This document shows, piece by piece, positions 10,025 through 20,235 of a DNA stretch of 64,000 nucleotides. The translations under genes and the position numbers were made by a program. Under the pieces are notes generated by a model. It was given only the letters and a program-made list of their open reading frames with translations. It had not been told where the DNA came from and ran no database searches. The first letter of the stretch is position 1. Each line of letters begins with the position of its first letter. The stretch lies in NCBI GenBank assembly GCA_018398815.1, contig CM031607.1:89455499-89519498 (forward strand), written 5' to 3'. The stretch is from Conus ventricosus (lineage: Eukaryota > Mollusca > Gastropoda > Neogastropoda > Conidae).

Positions 10025-11458
10025 TTGAATAGAATTATAGCACAGGCAAAGCGACAATACTGGTCATCTTTTTGCAAACATGAAGTATCTAATTTCAAAG
10101 GCTTGCAAAAAGTATGGGGAAAAAAACAAACAATGAAAAATGGAATTAAACTTCCACAATACTCTATCAAACTCGGTACATCTAATTTCCCTTCAAATTC
10201 TGATAAAGCTGAAGCTTTTGTTGACATGTTTTCCAAAAACAGCAGCATGAATAGTTTGTCAGCAAAACATAGATCATATCGGGAACAAGAGGGTAAGTAT
10301 TATACAAGTAGTAGTAAAGACCCTGGGAATAACCACTACCTAAACGCTCCTGTAACACTTCAAGAAGTTCAAGAATGTCTTAGTAAATTAGGCAGCAAGA
10401 AAACTTCAGTCGGCCCAGATGGCATTTCGAATGAAATGCAACGCCACCTACCAGCAAACGCTGTGCAGTTTCTCCATCTATTTTTTCAAAAATGTTGGAA
10501 TGATGGTAAAATACCTCAGTTATGGAAACATTCCATTATCGTTCCTATTTATAAACATGGAAAACCTCGCACTGATATAAACAGTTACTGTCCAATTGCC
10601 TTAACATTCCAAACCTGTAAATTAATGGAACGAATCGTACTAAATAGATTATCTCATTACTGTAATACGCATGATGTCATACTGATTAACCAAGCTGGAT
10701 TTCAAACTGGCAGATCCACAGTAGAGCACCTAGTCAAACCTACAACTCAAATGAAACAACAATTTGCAAGAAGAAAGAACATTCTAGCTACATTCTTTGA
10801 AGTAAAAAAAAAAGCTTATGATCAAGTATGGCATAGTAGACTATTATACAAATAGACAAATGTTGGAATTAACGGTAACATGTATAATGATGTTCAAAAA
10901 TTCTTAGAAAATAGATGAATTCAAACAAGAATAGAACATACTTATTCAAATCCGAGAACATTGCAAGTGGGACTGCCACGAGGTTCAGTAATATCTCCTA
11001 TCTTATTCAATATTTTAGTGGCAGATTTACCAAAAGGCTTATCGAAAGGCACAGAGTTAGCTCAATTTGCTGATGATATATGCCTATGGATGAGCGTAAC
11101 CATGAAACAAATAACCTCTTCGAGGTCGCTGAACTACATAAAAGATGTATACCAGCGAGAACTCAATAAAATAGATATATTTTTACAAGAAAACGGCTTG
11201 CACTTTCATTAGAAAAAACACATATAATGCTTTTCAATTCAGGGTATGACCCAGAAAAGCTCCCAGTTTTTACTTTAGATGGCATTGAAATAAAATATGT
11301 TAAATCTGTCAAATTCCTAGGTATACTCGTAACTCCTAAATGTCAAGGAAACCAGCAATTGACCACATATTAAATAAAGCACGGGAAAGTTTAAACATTC
11401 TTAAGATTGTAAGCAAGCAGCCATGGAGCCAGGATGCTTCGACTTCGATACCTCTATC
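10025..11458 (+). pseudogene. LINE-A reverse transcriptase
   Basis: The first 276 codons are open. They hold the fingers (SIIVPIYKHGKP, INQAGFQTGRSTVEHL) and a motif A region reading FFEVKKKAYDQVW, where the usual catalytic aspartate of F-D-V appears as glutamate. After a stop, LPRGSVISPILFNILVADLP (motif B) and AQFADDICLWM (motif C, FADD) follow at 10973-11090. The thumb continues to the SINE at 11473 and resumes at 11664. This is the best-preserved part of LINE-A, but it has stops at 10855, 10917 and 11212. Confidence 0.8.
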
Positions 11459-11472
11459 AACCGCTCTTGTTA
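11459..11472. repeat. Target-site duplication of SINE 1, left copy
   Basis: AACCGCTCTTGTTA here and at 11650-11663 flank the SINE. A 14-bp perfect duplication is typical of LINE-mediated insertion. Confidence 0.9.
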
Positions 11473-11649
11473 TCCCCCGAAGTCGGAGTGTGGCTGCCCA
11501 TGTGGCGGGTAATCAAAAACGGTCATACACGTAATGTTCTCATCCCCAGCTGATGCATTTGTACCATAGTGTTCAAGTACTTCGGCTGTTTGGATGATCC
11601 TGGAGTCTTTTAGCCAGGGTACGACAACAACAACAACAACAACAACAAC
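11473..11649 (+). mobile_element. SINE 1 with (CAA)n tail
   Basis: This 177-bp unit matches 14827-15001 almost base for base. It starts TCCCCCGAAGTCGGAG, contains GTGTGGCTGCCCATGTGG, which may be a degenerate box A, and ends in (CAA)n. It is flanked by the 14-bp duplication. I see no clean box B, so its origin (tRNA, 5S or other) is not decided. It is inserted in LINE-A thumb sequence. Confidence 0.85.
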
Positions 11650-11819
11650 AACCGCTCTTGTTAAGATTTAGAGTTAACCTATGCTCAGGAAGTATTTTTC
11701 AGCGCACCACATCTGTTAAATAAATTGCAGAGCATTGATTGCAAGGCTTACAAACTCGCTCTTGGTGTTCCCATACATACATCCAACTTAGTAGACCTTG
11801 GTCTGGGGGAGTGGAAACC

Positions 11820-11820
<1 letters not shown>

Positions 11821-11853
<33 letters not shown>
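11821..11853. repeat. Poly-C tract
   Basis: About 33 consecutive C bases lie just inside the left end of the DNA transposon. A shorter G/C block mirrors it at 15784-15802. Length is likely unreliable in the assembly. Confidence 0.9.
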
Positions 11854-11879
11854 TGGGGGAATTTTTGACTTAATTTTCT

Positions 11880-13200
11880 AGAAAGCTTTATGATATTGGA
11901 AGAAACATTTGACATGTTACCCTCATGGTAAACAGGTTATTTTGGCAGTGAGAGCTGCATTAATAGTGTATTTTTTCCTCTTGGCCCTTGTATTTAGCAT
12001 TGTGGGGTAGGTGTGTTCACTCTATGTTTGTCACACATAATCTGGCTTGATATCTCATAGCTTTGTCATGAATGGCATCTTAAAAAATTTTTTTCTCGAT
12101 ATATCTGCACACTATTCTGCTGGCATTTTACAAAAAGAGATGCAGTGATGATGTTTGTGCATGGGCATCCGAATCGCATGCAGCTGAAATCTGTCGTACC
12201 CTCAACCACAGCTGTGCGCTGTTCTGTTCCAGCGCAGTCGAGCAGTCGACACTTTTCCACGTTTCTTGCTAGTTTTTTGTGTTTCCACAAGTGTGTATCA
12301 CAAAACAGTTTATGTTTACTTAGGCCTAGATCATTGTGATACAGAGATGTCTATGAAAAGTAAGTACTGTAACAAACGTTAGCGTCTGATCGGTGTCTTC
12401 ACTGGTCACACCTATCTTATGAAGCGCATGTGTATTTTCTTCTTCTTGTCGCTACATCTAAATGTTGACTTTGTAAAGAAATCAAACATGCAAAGCAGTC
12501 ATGTATGCATGTCATGGGTGCTTTAGCCTACTGTGATCTCTGTCTGCAGCATGATGTATGCATGTCCTTGGTAAACCCACCTCACCCCATCTCCACCTCT
12601 CTCTCTCTCTCTTCGTCTCTCTCTCTCTCTCTCTCTATCTCTCTGTGTGTGTAAAGCGTTCTTTGCACACCTCAGTTCTACACACCTCCGCCCATCCCCA
12701 TCCACGTCGCGCGCGAGTCTCGTTATTTCGGCCAGACTCCGTGCTGAGCGTGCCTTTAAAAAAAAAAACCGCTGCTTGAGTTCGTTGCTAGTTTTAGTTC
12801 TGCGTTCTTCACCACTAAGTTTGCCAAAAGTGTATGAATTGGGCAAACCGCTTTGCCGCATTATAGTATCCATTTGTTTTTAACCGTCTTGTTTCAGGTC
12901 ATTGGGAATGGGCAGGTGTGCAGTCTCTGACTACACTGTAATGAAAAATGCATCATCTTCTCCATGAGACACGTCCTGTGTGAAGTCAGATTTGCACCAT
13001 GGTAGATGAACAACCAGTGACTTTTAAAAGCACACCCAAATGCAAAAAAAAATGTTCAAGAGAACATGTATAATTCATTTCAAAAACAACAGAAAAGAGA
13101 AGACTATAACCCCACTAACTGAAGAAAGTAAACAAATTATCCAGAAGTCTCTCCACTTGAGACGTGCTTCAAATGTAGCATGTCATAGACTAATCAGATT
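11880..13200 (+). other. 5' region of the DNA transposon, probable promoter and introns
   Basis: No convincing long reading frame is present. A (TC)n tract lies at 12597-12645. Possible splice sites occur: a GTAAGT donor near 12359, an acceptor TTGTTTCAG near 12897 and an acceptor TGTATTCCAG near 13215. These would allow short 5' exons upstream of the main coding region. All are by eye only. Confidence 0.35.
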
Positions 13201-13204
13201 GTGA

Positions 13205-15497
13205 TTGTATTCCAGAAGACATGGACTTTACTCGCCATGGTTATCACAGAAGCTGTTATGCACGGTTACCAATGTGAAATTTGCCAGGAAAAGGAAACAT
13301 GAGACAGAGAGTGAAGAAGTTGCAGGACCATCTAAACCAAAGAGGACTGCTGTTGCTACATCAGGCCCATTGCTTCCAAACGACAGATGCATTTTTTGCA
13401 ACAAAAAATTCAAGAAGAAAGCTTCAAAAGGAGTTGCATGTTTTGATAAACTTGTAAAATGTGTCACCAAGACGGCAGAACAGTCCAAAAAGGATGCAGC
13501 AAAAACTAAGCAAGATGACATTTTCACTCATCATCAAGATGTAGATTGGTAGCACGTGAAGCTCACTATCATGAGGGTTGCAGGAAAGACTATGTAAGAT
13601 CTGAAGGCAGGCATGCTGAAACATCCACAGGCCAGATATCTGCTGAGCAGCAACAGGCACATGAGGGGCCATTTGAGTACATATGTGACTACATTGAAAA
13701 TGCCTTGATCAGAGGTGCACAGGTGAGAGAGAATGACCATGCTGAGAGAGAAGTACTGTGGATACATGCAACAACATTCCCTGACTTCTACAACCCAAGA
13801 TACAAGACTTACAAACTAAAAGAAAAGATAATGAAACGTTTTGGCTTCAGAATAAAATTTTGGGCTTCAAACCATCGCAGTGAACTTGTTTATTCTGACG
13901 AACTTGCCAGAGGTCAGGCAGTTGAGACAGCGTTTGTGTCAGCAGCTTCAGAAGAAAGGCGACTTGAGGAGTCTGCATAATCCTTCGTCGGCACATCATG
14001 GATGCTTTTAGAGCTGCACCTGACATGCCATGGCCTCCATCTGCAGAGTACCTTCAGTCTGATGCTGTCAATCCTCCAGCTATTCTCACAGACTTTCTCC
14101 AAAATCTGTTATCTGGAAAGAGTAGTACTGTGGAGCAAAACAAAACCACCAGATTGGCATCCTCCATTGGCCAGGACATATGCTACTCTTTGACAGGGGG
14201 AAAGTGGAAAATGCCCAAACATCTTCTACTTGGAATGTCTATCAGACATGTTACTGGTAGCTCTGAAGTTCTAAGTCTCTTGAATCGTTTTGGGCACGTT
14301 GCTGGATACAAAACAGTTGTACGACTTGAGACTGCTATGGCCAACTCTGTACATCAGTGTGCTAGTCTTCTGCCTTCAACGGTGAGTTTGGGGCAGAACA
14401 AGGTGATTCATTTCTGCTGGGATAACTTTGACCTCAACGAAGAAACCCTTTCAGGAGCTGACACCACCCACTCCACTCATGGCATAGTTATTCAAGAGAT
14501 TACAGGGGACACAGTGCATGACACAGTCCTCTCAAACAGAACTACCCCCTGCTCCTCAAAACCAGCAATGCTCCGTGCAGTATGAACCAAGAAACGTACC
14601 ACCCTGCTTTGCAAAGAAAAGGCAGAACCCAAGTTGAATGTTGTCGACATCATTTCTCAAACCCAGAGGCTGTGTACAAAGCTAAACTTGCTGACTTTTG
14701 GTGGATTTTCTCCAGATTTGAGGCCAAAGACGGAAATCAACTGGTGCCTGGATGGGGAGGGTGGGTGTCTCTCACAGGAGAAGAAGGGATAGAAAAGATG
14801 AAGTCTACTGTTGACTACATGCCACCATCCCCCGAAGTCGGAGTGTGGCTGCCCATGTGGCGGGGTAATCAAAAACGGTCACACACGTAATGTTCTCATC
14901 CCCAGCTGATGCATTTGTACCATAGTGTTCAAGTACTTCGGCTGTTTGGATGATCCCTGGAGTCTTTTAGCCAGGGTACGACAACAAAAACAACAACAAC
15001 AACTACATGCCACCCATCCATCACCCCATCACGGAAAATTCCACAGTCCAGCATGTCCTCAAAGTGTCACAGGCAGCAACAAAGCAAGTGGGGCAAGATA
15101 AACATTGGTTACATTTGACTTAGCAGTAGCGAGGAAAGCATACAACTTGGTGTGGCAGAACAATCTCTTCCAAGACATCTTTGTCAGACTGGGAAGCTTC
15201 CACACAATCTGCTCTTTCCTTGGCGCTGTTGGCAAACTGATAAGAGGGACTGGTCTTGCTGAAATAGTCATTCAGTCTGCTATCTGTGCAAGTGGGTCAA
15301 TTGAGCAAGTGTTTGCTGGCAAGCACTACAATCGTGCTCTTCGAGTACACAAACTAGTCCTTGAAGCATTGGAGAGGCAACTGCTTATCAAATTTCTGGC
15401 TACAGGTGAAGCTGAAGAACTTCAAGAAGTGCAGAATGCAGTGGCTACTCTGACAAGTTGTTTTTTGTATCGTACTGTGTTTTCATATGCATTTTAG
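13205..15497 (+). pseudogene. Putative transposase of uncharacterised invertebrate family
   Basis: The reading passes through 13205-13552, 13546-13980, 13998-14585, 14582-14826 and 15015-15485 in changing frames, broken by three or four indels and SINE 2. The N-terminus has CIFCNKKF and later KCVTK, then VAREAHYHEGCRKDYVR, giving a likely C-C-C-H-C metal site. The middle contains VIHFCWDNFDLNEETLSGAD and later THSTHGIVIQE. The C-terminus has VTFDLAVARKAYNLVWQN, FHTICSFLGAVGKLIRGTGL and RALRVHKLVLEALER. Aspartates after the hydrophobic strands HFCWD and VTFD plus a later glutamate could form a DDE triad. That is my inference. I recall this protein type as abundant and unnamed in coral, echinoderm and mollusc genomes. 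Confidence 0.6.
14827..15001 (+). mobile_element. SINE 2 inside the DNA transposon gene
   Basis: This is the same family as SINE 1, ending in (CAA)n. A 13-bp duplication ACTACATGCCACC flanks it (14814-14826 and 15002-15014). It splits the transposase-like reading between VDYMPP and HHPITENSTVQHVLK, so this transposon copy is disabled. Confidence 0.9.
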
Positions 15498-15827
15498 ACT
15501 TTGTTTGTAAAAACATGTTCCGCATACCTTTTGGTTGTAAACTGTACATGAGCAGATAGCCTTTTCAATATTCTTTAGTTTGGTACCAAATTTAATATAA
15601 ATATTTAAGAAGAAATTTTATTTAAGAGACTTAAAGTAACCCCACCCCCTGAATAATCGCTATCGGTAGGGTTACTATAGTTTAATGCTCGTATATCCTT
15701 AAATAACCTGGTTACAGCGGGTAACATATGCCATAAAATTCAAAAAGAACAAAGTATCAGAAAAATTCACCCACAAATCCCCCCAGGGGGGGGGGAGGGG
15801 GGTCTATGGACAGGCCAAGGTCTATAG

Positions 15828-16440
15828 GAACATACAATGAGATTGGAGTGCTACCTCTCAGCGAGGTTCGAAAAGTAGCTGCGTCGAAGTTCGTTCTGAA
15901 GATTTTTACACAGAAAAAATTCTGTGCAAAAGAAGTTTGTTTAAATTCTGAAAAAGATTTTGGAAAACGAGCTAGAGGAAAAATCTGCAAAATCAATCTA
16001 CTCGTATACTTCTCACCTTATCAGAGATTCCCAAAATAAATAGAAATGAAATCGCTGTTAAGCCATCCTTTTCACCAGTACTAAGATGGAAACAAACTTA
16101 AGGTCTCCTTGATACGATTCATTCAAACTTGTCAAAAAAAATTCACCCAACATACTAAACATTTCCGTATGCTTGCACCTGGAAAATCAGTACAAGAACC
16201 ACCTAAAACGTTTCACAGACGGCTCCAGTGCAAGAAGACAGTAGGACAGGGGGCAGCTTTTGTAATACCTGACTTAAACGTGGAGAAAATGTACCATTTT
16301 GGCAGAAGTTTTTTCGATTTTCAGTGCCGAGCTAGCCGCCATCTTAATGTCCTTAAATTATATTCTTTATTTCCATCTAAATGTCAGTCACGTACTAGTA
16401 TGTGCTGATTCTAGATCTGCTCTTGAAGCAATCCGATCTT
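15828..16440 (+). pseudogene. LINE-A connection region and RNase H start
   Basis: The LINE reading resumes right after the transposon with TYNEIGVLPLSEVRKVAASKFVLK, matching TYKEAGVLPLDNHRKVCASKYVLK in copy 1. RNase H begins near 16215 (FTDGSSARRQ in a shifted frame, then GAAFVIPDLNVE). Frame changes are frequent. Confidence 0.75.
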
Positions 16441-16460
16441 CAAATTAAAAAAAAATCCGT

Positions 16461-17084
16461 TTGGAGATAATAAAAGAAATAAATCATGTTACACATCGTT
16501 TATCCCATAAAGGCATATCAGTTAGTTTTTGCTGGGTCCCCTCTCATTGTGGCATTTCAACAAATGAGAGAGTCGATCAGGTTGCAAGAAAGGCAGCTCG
16601 AAATGTTGAGGGTTCAGTTCCCCTTAATATTCCTTTGGATTTAACAGAATGCAATATTCTTCTAAACAAACCATCGGATGAAAGCTTCAGAAACGTGATA
16701 ATGAACTCAGATACTCGGTATTATCAGAGTTGTGTTAAATTTGGTGGCAAAATCAACTCGAAAGCCTCGTCAAACAATCCCCTAGATTCTCTGTCTAGAG
16801 AGATTAGAAGTTCACTGCACAGAATGCGGTTAGATTCCCTTCGTACAAAGTTCTGTAAAAACATTAGATGTATGTGTGGAGAAACACTCGGAGTAGGACA
16901 TCTATTAATCAATTGTTCAAGAGCAAGGGATTTATATCGTAAGTCAGGCGTTTGTAGTTTATCTGACGGATCCAGTCCGTCATCTGTGTCCAAGATTTTG
17001 AATGACTACTCTTTTCTTTCCTCAGTTTGTAAATGTTTGTTACACAGCCCAGTCGGCATTTACCTTCAATGTTCCATCTTTTAA
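16461..17084 (+). pseudogene. LINE-A RNase H end and CCHC tail, 207-codon open frame
   Basis: This is an open segment with SFCWVPSHCGISTNERVDQVA (split here by its frame start), the last RNase H motif with histidine and the closing aspartate (NERVDQ). It is followed by RMRLDSLRTKFCKNI and CMCGETLGVGHLLINC, the C-x-C-x7-H-x4-C motif. It ends LLHSPVGIYL. It is intact over 600 bases but lacks its upstream part in frame. Confidence 0.75.
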
Positions 17085-17200
17085 ACATTAGATTGTTAAT
17101 TACTTAGCATTACTTACAGTACTCTTGCTCATATGCTACACTCAGTTTGAAGCGTACTTGCCTAATTCCGGATAAATTGACACATTTACATACAAGCGCG

Positions 17201-17212
17201 CGCACACACACG

Positions 17213-17300
<88 letters not shown>

Positions 17301-17335
17301 ACACACACACCACAACGCACACGCACCCCACACCA
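17201..17335. repeat. (CA)n microsatellite
   Basis: More than 50 CA units with short interruptions lie within the LINE-A 3' untranslated region. Open frames made of alternating TH or CV residues here are artefacts. Confidence 0.95.
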
Positions 17336-17480
17336 CATCCATCACACTTTGTCCCTGTATCTAGCCATCTCCAATCTCAACTCATATCATAAGAAATGTT
17401 TATTCATACAAACACATTTTCAAGAAACAACCACACAGTTAATACGCACATTCCATATACGTCAACGTATCGTCTGATAT

Positions 17481-17510
17481 CACTTTTAGTGGAAGGACGT
17501 TAAACTAAAG
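17481..17510 (+). other. LINE-A copy 2 3'-terminal hairpin
   Basis: CACTTTTAGTG forms a 4-bp stem and is followed by GAAGGACGTTAAACTAAAG and a CA tract. The matching place in copy 1 has CACC/GGTG. The change of the closing pair keeps base pairing. Confidence 0.6.
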
Positions 17511-17516
17511 AAACTG

Positions 17517-17592
<76 letters not shown>

Positions 17593-17612
17593 CACGCGCG
17601 CGCCGCGCGCAC

Positions 17613-17644
<32 letters not shown>

Positions 17645-17694
17645 ACACACACACACACACACACCCCACACAACACACACACACACACACACAC
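17517..17694. repeat. (CA)n microsatellite after LINE-A copy 2
   Basis: The CA run has a CG-rich interruption (GGCACGCGCGCGCCGCGCG) near 17591-17611, then further CA. A very similar CG-rich interruption occurs in the (GT)n tract at 60672-60690. Confidence 0.95.
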
Positions 17695-17845
17695 ATAAGT
17701 GCATAAGACTCGTGACTGAGTTTTACACATCTCATTTAAGTGCATAAGACTCGTGACTGAGTTTTCCACATCTTATTGAAGTGCATAAGACTGGTGACTT
17801 GGACTGGCTACTAAATCAGATTGGTAACTGAGTCAGACACCCAGT
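17695..17845. repeat. 41-bp minisatellite, three units
   Basis: Units read AAGTGCATAAGACTSGTGAC followed by TGAGTTTTCCACATCTYATT. The reverse complement is the same unit seen at 61160-61393 and 63570-64000. The last unit decays into GATTGGTAACTGAGTCAGAC, as do units in the other arrays. Confidence 0.85.
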
Positions 17846-19009
17846 CGTTCGTGGCAGAGAAGACCCTTTCCTCGCTGTAATCAAACGCTGCGAGGTTACC
17901 CGATAGAAACCTCCTCGTCACCAACCTGTCCGACAACTCTGCGTGTTCAGAGAAGGGACGTGTACCAGGAGGCGATGAACTTTGTAAGTTCTGTCTAACA
18001 CCTGTGCTGTATAGCCTGGCAACCACGGTGAGCAACCTCAGGGCTGACATCTGGTCGATTCCCTACACAGACGTAAACAGTCATGAACACGGGTTTACTA
18101 GAACAAGAAAAAGAATGATGAAAAAAAAATTCTTCCATGTCTATTTTTAAAAAAAAGTCTGATCAGATCAAAAAGAAATATTCATTTTGCCTAGCAACGC
18201 AAACATCACACCTGGTAGAACATCCCTGAAAAAGCTTTTCTTGGCTTCTACTTTGAAGTGTTTATGTCTGACATCATGTACGTCCCAACAGTCTAAAAGA
18301 ATGTGGTATACTGAGTAGTGCATCAACTGGAATGCCTCACGGAGCTTTTCACTTGTTGAGACATAAGAACGGGTGGACACTGAGTGGCCAGGGTGTAGTC
18401 GGAACCAAACTCCTGATGTCGACTTGTGTGGTAGAGGAAAATAGATGGGAAACGTAAACAACTAGACCAATTACAATACTTCTGTCATGTTGCACATAGC
18501 TTAAGACAGAAGACTGGTCAGACCCTGTCCACACCTGTCACGAAAAAGTGGCCACACTATAATTCATCCCATGTACATGTCATTATCATCATTGATATGA
18601 AGAGAAGTACACGTATTGAATAATATATGTTAGATTGCATTTGATTGTGTTTGTTTATAGCGAACGTTACGAGCTTCATTAAACGTACGAGCTTCATTAC
18701 CTACGAGAATGTCTCTATGAATTAAAAAACCCCAGTAAGAATAGATGTATTTATCTCAAGCTAAGGGAACGGAAACAAAGCCAGAGTTATATAAGCTGAA
18801 GGAGAAAGAAAAACTAAACATTCACTAGTTTAGAATAAGTCAGGAGTAAGTAAATAAAAAAAAAATCTCAAGATTATGTAGAGAATACGGTAAAATCACA
18901 ACTGACCTCAATAGAATATTTTGAAGAACAATATCCTTTTGATAGAATTTTATGCAGCAAGAAAACTTGTGGTACATTACAAACACGTGGGTGGACAGTG
19001 ACAAATAAA
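17846..19009. other. Unassigned DNA
   Basis: I recognise no coding region, element end or RNA gene. Short open frames on the minus strand (17811-18050, 18168-18461) show no known motif. A direct repeat of TACGAGCTTCATTA occurs near 18668-18700. Confidence 0.4.
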
Positions 19010-19124
19010 GGTAACCTGGGTTTGATGGTCTCCTTGTTTGCTCTGTGTGCTCTGTGTTGGCATGTAAGATTTCCTTTCATGTCAGTCAAACCGAAGTTAT
19101 CAGTATTTGTTGCTGTGTGTGTGT

Positions 19125-19189
<65 letters not shown>

Positions 19190-19400
19190 TATATTCAAGA
19201 TAGAAAAGGCAGTGTCGCTCGTAAATAAAAGTTGATTAGGGTTTGTCCATTTTCTCCAGTTGCTGTTGCCGTGTACATGTGTCAGGTACAGGGTATATGG
19301 GCAAGCTTGGAACATCCTTTTGGGGGGAGGTTTGTTCTCTCTGCTCTGTGTTGTCATTTCGGCTGGGCGATTTGGTGTCGTAAGTCGATTTCGTTTGGAG
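19010..19400 (+). repeat. Dispersed repeat R1, copy 1
   Basis: It is homologous to 43141-43480 with many indels: AGATTTCCTTTCAT, CAGTATTTG, TATTCAAGAT, TTTCTCCAGTTG, ATGTGTCAGGTACAGG and AACATCCTTT occur in the same order in both. A long (GT)n tract (19113-19187) has expanded inside this copy. Origin unknown. Confidence 0.65.
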
Positions 19401-19789
19401 TTATTGGCATATATTTATTCCATCCTAAAGCTCTCGCGTGCTGGCTCCTACCGCCACGCCCTGTAACACCGCTTCAGTGTGCAGGCTGAACCACGTGAGG
19501 GGGTGGTTTTTACAGGGCACCACTAGGCGTACGACTTCCTTTGTGGAAGCACCGGATAGGGCGGAGGAGTTTCCAAGAGAAGCTTAACGGCCACGTGTAC
19601 AGTCCAAAGGCGAACCACAGCTTAGTGAGTGGACATCGGCTGTTGGTCTTTCAGCGACGATTGCCTTCTACAGTTTCGTTAAATAACTGTAAGGAGGTCT
19701 GGCTTCAGGCTGGCACCTGTTCCTGTAAAACACATGAGCTACAAAAACAGTTTAAAAAGCTTCACTGACAACGCAGCCAAGACAACAGT
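19401..19789. other. Left flank of the Polinton-like element
   Basis: I see no recognisable protein. If the element inserted into LINE-B, this stretch could be the 5' part of that LINE, continuing at 38233. I could not prove it. Confidence 0.3.
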
Positions 19790-19906
19790 AGAGAACGGGG
19801 AAACACGGATTCAAGCTCACCCGCTCTCAACCGGTCTTAACCGGTTTCGAGCGGCCGACCTTGAATCCGTGTTTCCCCGTTCTCTGCCAAGTAAGACTTC
19901 AATAAC
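19790..19906 (+). repeat. Left terminal inverted repeat, self-complementary
   Basis: It matches the reverse complement of 38112-38227. Within it, 19790-19815 and 19860-19885 are perfect 26-bp reverse complements, and the loop contains further pairing (CCGCTC/GAGCGG, AACCGGT/ACCGGTT). Each terminus could therefore fold into one long hairpin. Confidence 0.9.
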
Positions 19907-20235
19907 TAAAAACGTAGGGAAAGTAGCCGTGGCTGAACACGCCCCATAGAGTAACGTAGGGGAAAAGCAGCCGTGGCTGAACGCGCCGCATATACAAACG
20001 GTGGGGGCAGGTAAGCCTTTAATTGCTAGTTGCCGGCCTACCTAAGGACTTTGCACTATCCGATTACTTACTACGTGGCCGGACATGGCAATTTTCGGAT
20101 CATGCGATGGGCTGATGTCACGGCTGGCCAATCACAAGACTAGATAGAATCAGCTGATTAGTAGTGACGACATTTCGCCCAGCACTTGTGTTGTTCATTT
20201 CTCCCAGTGCTGTGGTGGTGTGAAGACGGTGCTTT

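Larger units (their letters stand above)
11792..15824 (+). mobile_element. 4-kb DNA transposon, superfamily not recognised
   Basis: The ends are TAGACCTTGG and CCAAGGTCTA, a perfect 10-bp terminal inverted repeat, and each is followed inward by a poly-C or poly-G block. TAG occurs on both outer sides (11789-11791 and 15825-15827). Removing the element and one TAG restores a continuous LINE-A reading (ACTTAG to GAACATACAATGAG, compare 885-905 in copy 1). It encodes one protein with zinc-binding and possible RNase-H-fold motifs. Termini and the 3-bp duplication do not match a superfamily I can name with confidence. Confidence 0.8.
2870..17510 (+). mobile_element. LINE-A copy 2, nearly full length with nested insertions
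   Basis: The segments occur in order: ORF1-like (2920-4160), endonuclease N-terminus (4430-4791), endonuclease C-terminus (9227-9640), reverse transcriptase (10025-11458), thumb (11664-11788), then 15828-16440, RNase H and CCHC tail (to 17084), and the 3' end. The gaps are filled by a Gypsy element, a SINE and a DNA transposon, the last two with clean target duplications. Removing insertions leaves about 6 kb, a normal length for a two-ORF LINE. The RNase H domain suggests the I/Jockey-type group. The clade is an inference. Confidence 0.75.

Noticed and set aside
12523..12883. Overlapping frames around the (TC)n tract in the DNA transposon
   Set aside because: Composition follows the simple repeat. 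No motif, and both strands are equally open.
17110..17392. Long open frames of alternating C/V or T/H residues in CA/GT and CT tracts (also near 17486-17769, 50599-51000, 55305-55544, 60530-60991, 60919-61221)
   Set aside because: They are translations of dinucleotide repeats and carry no protein signal.
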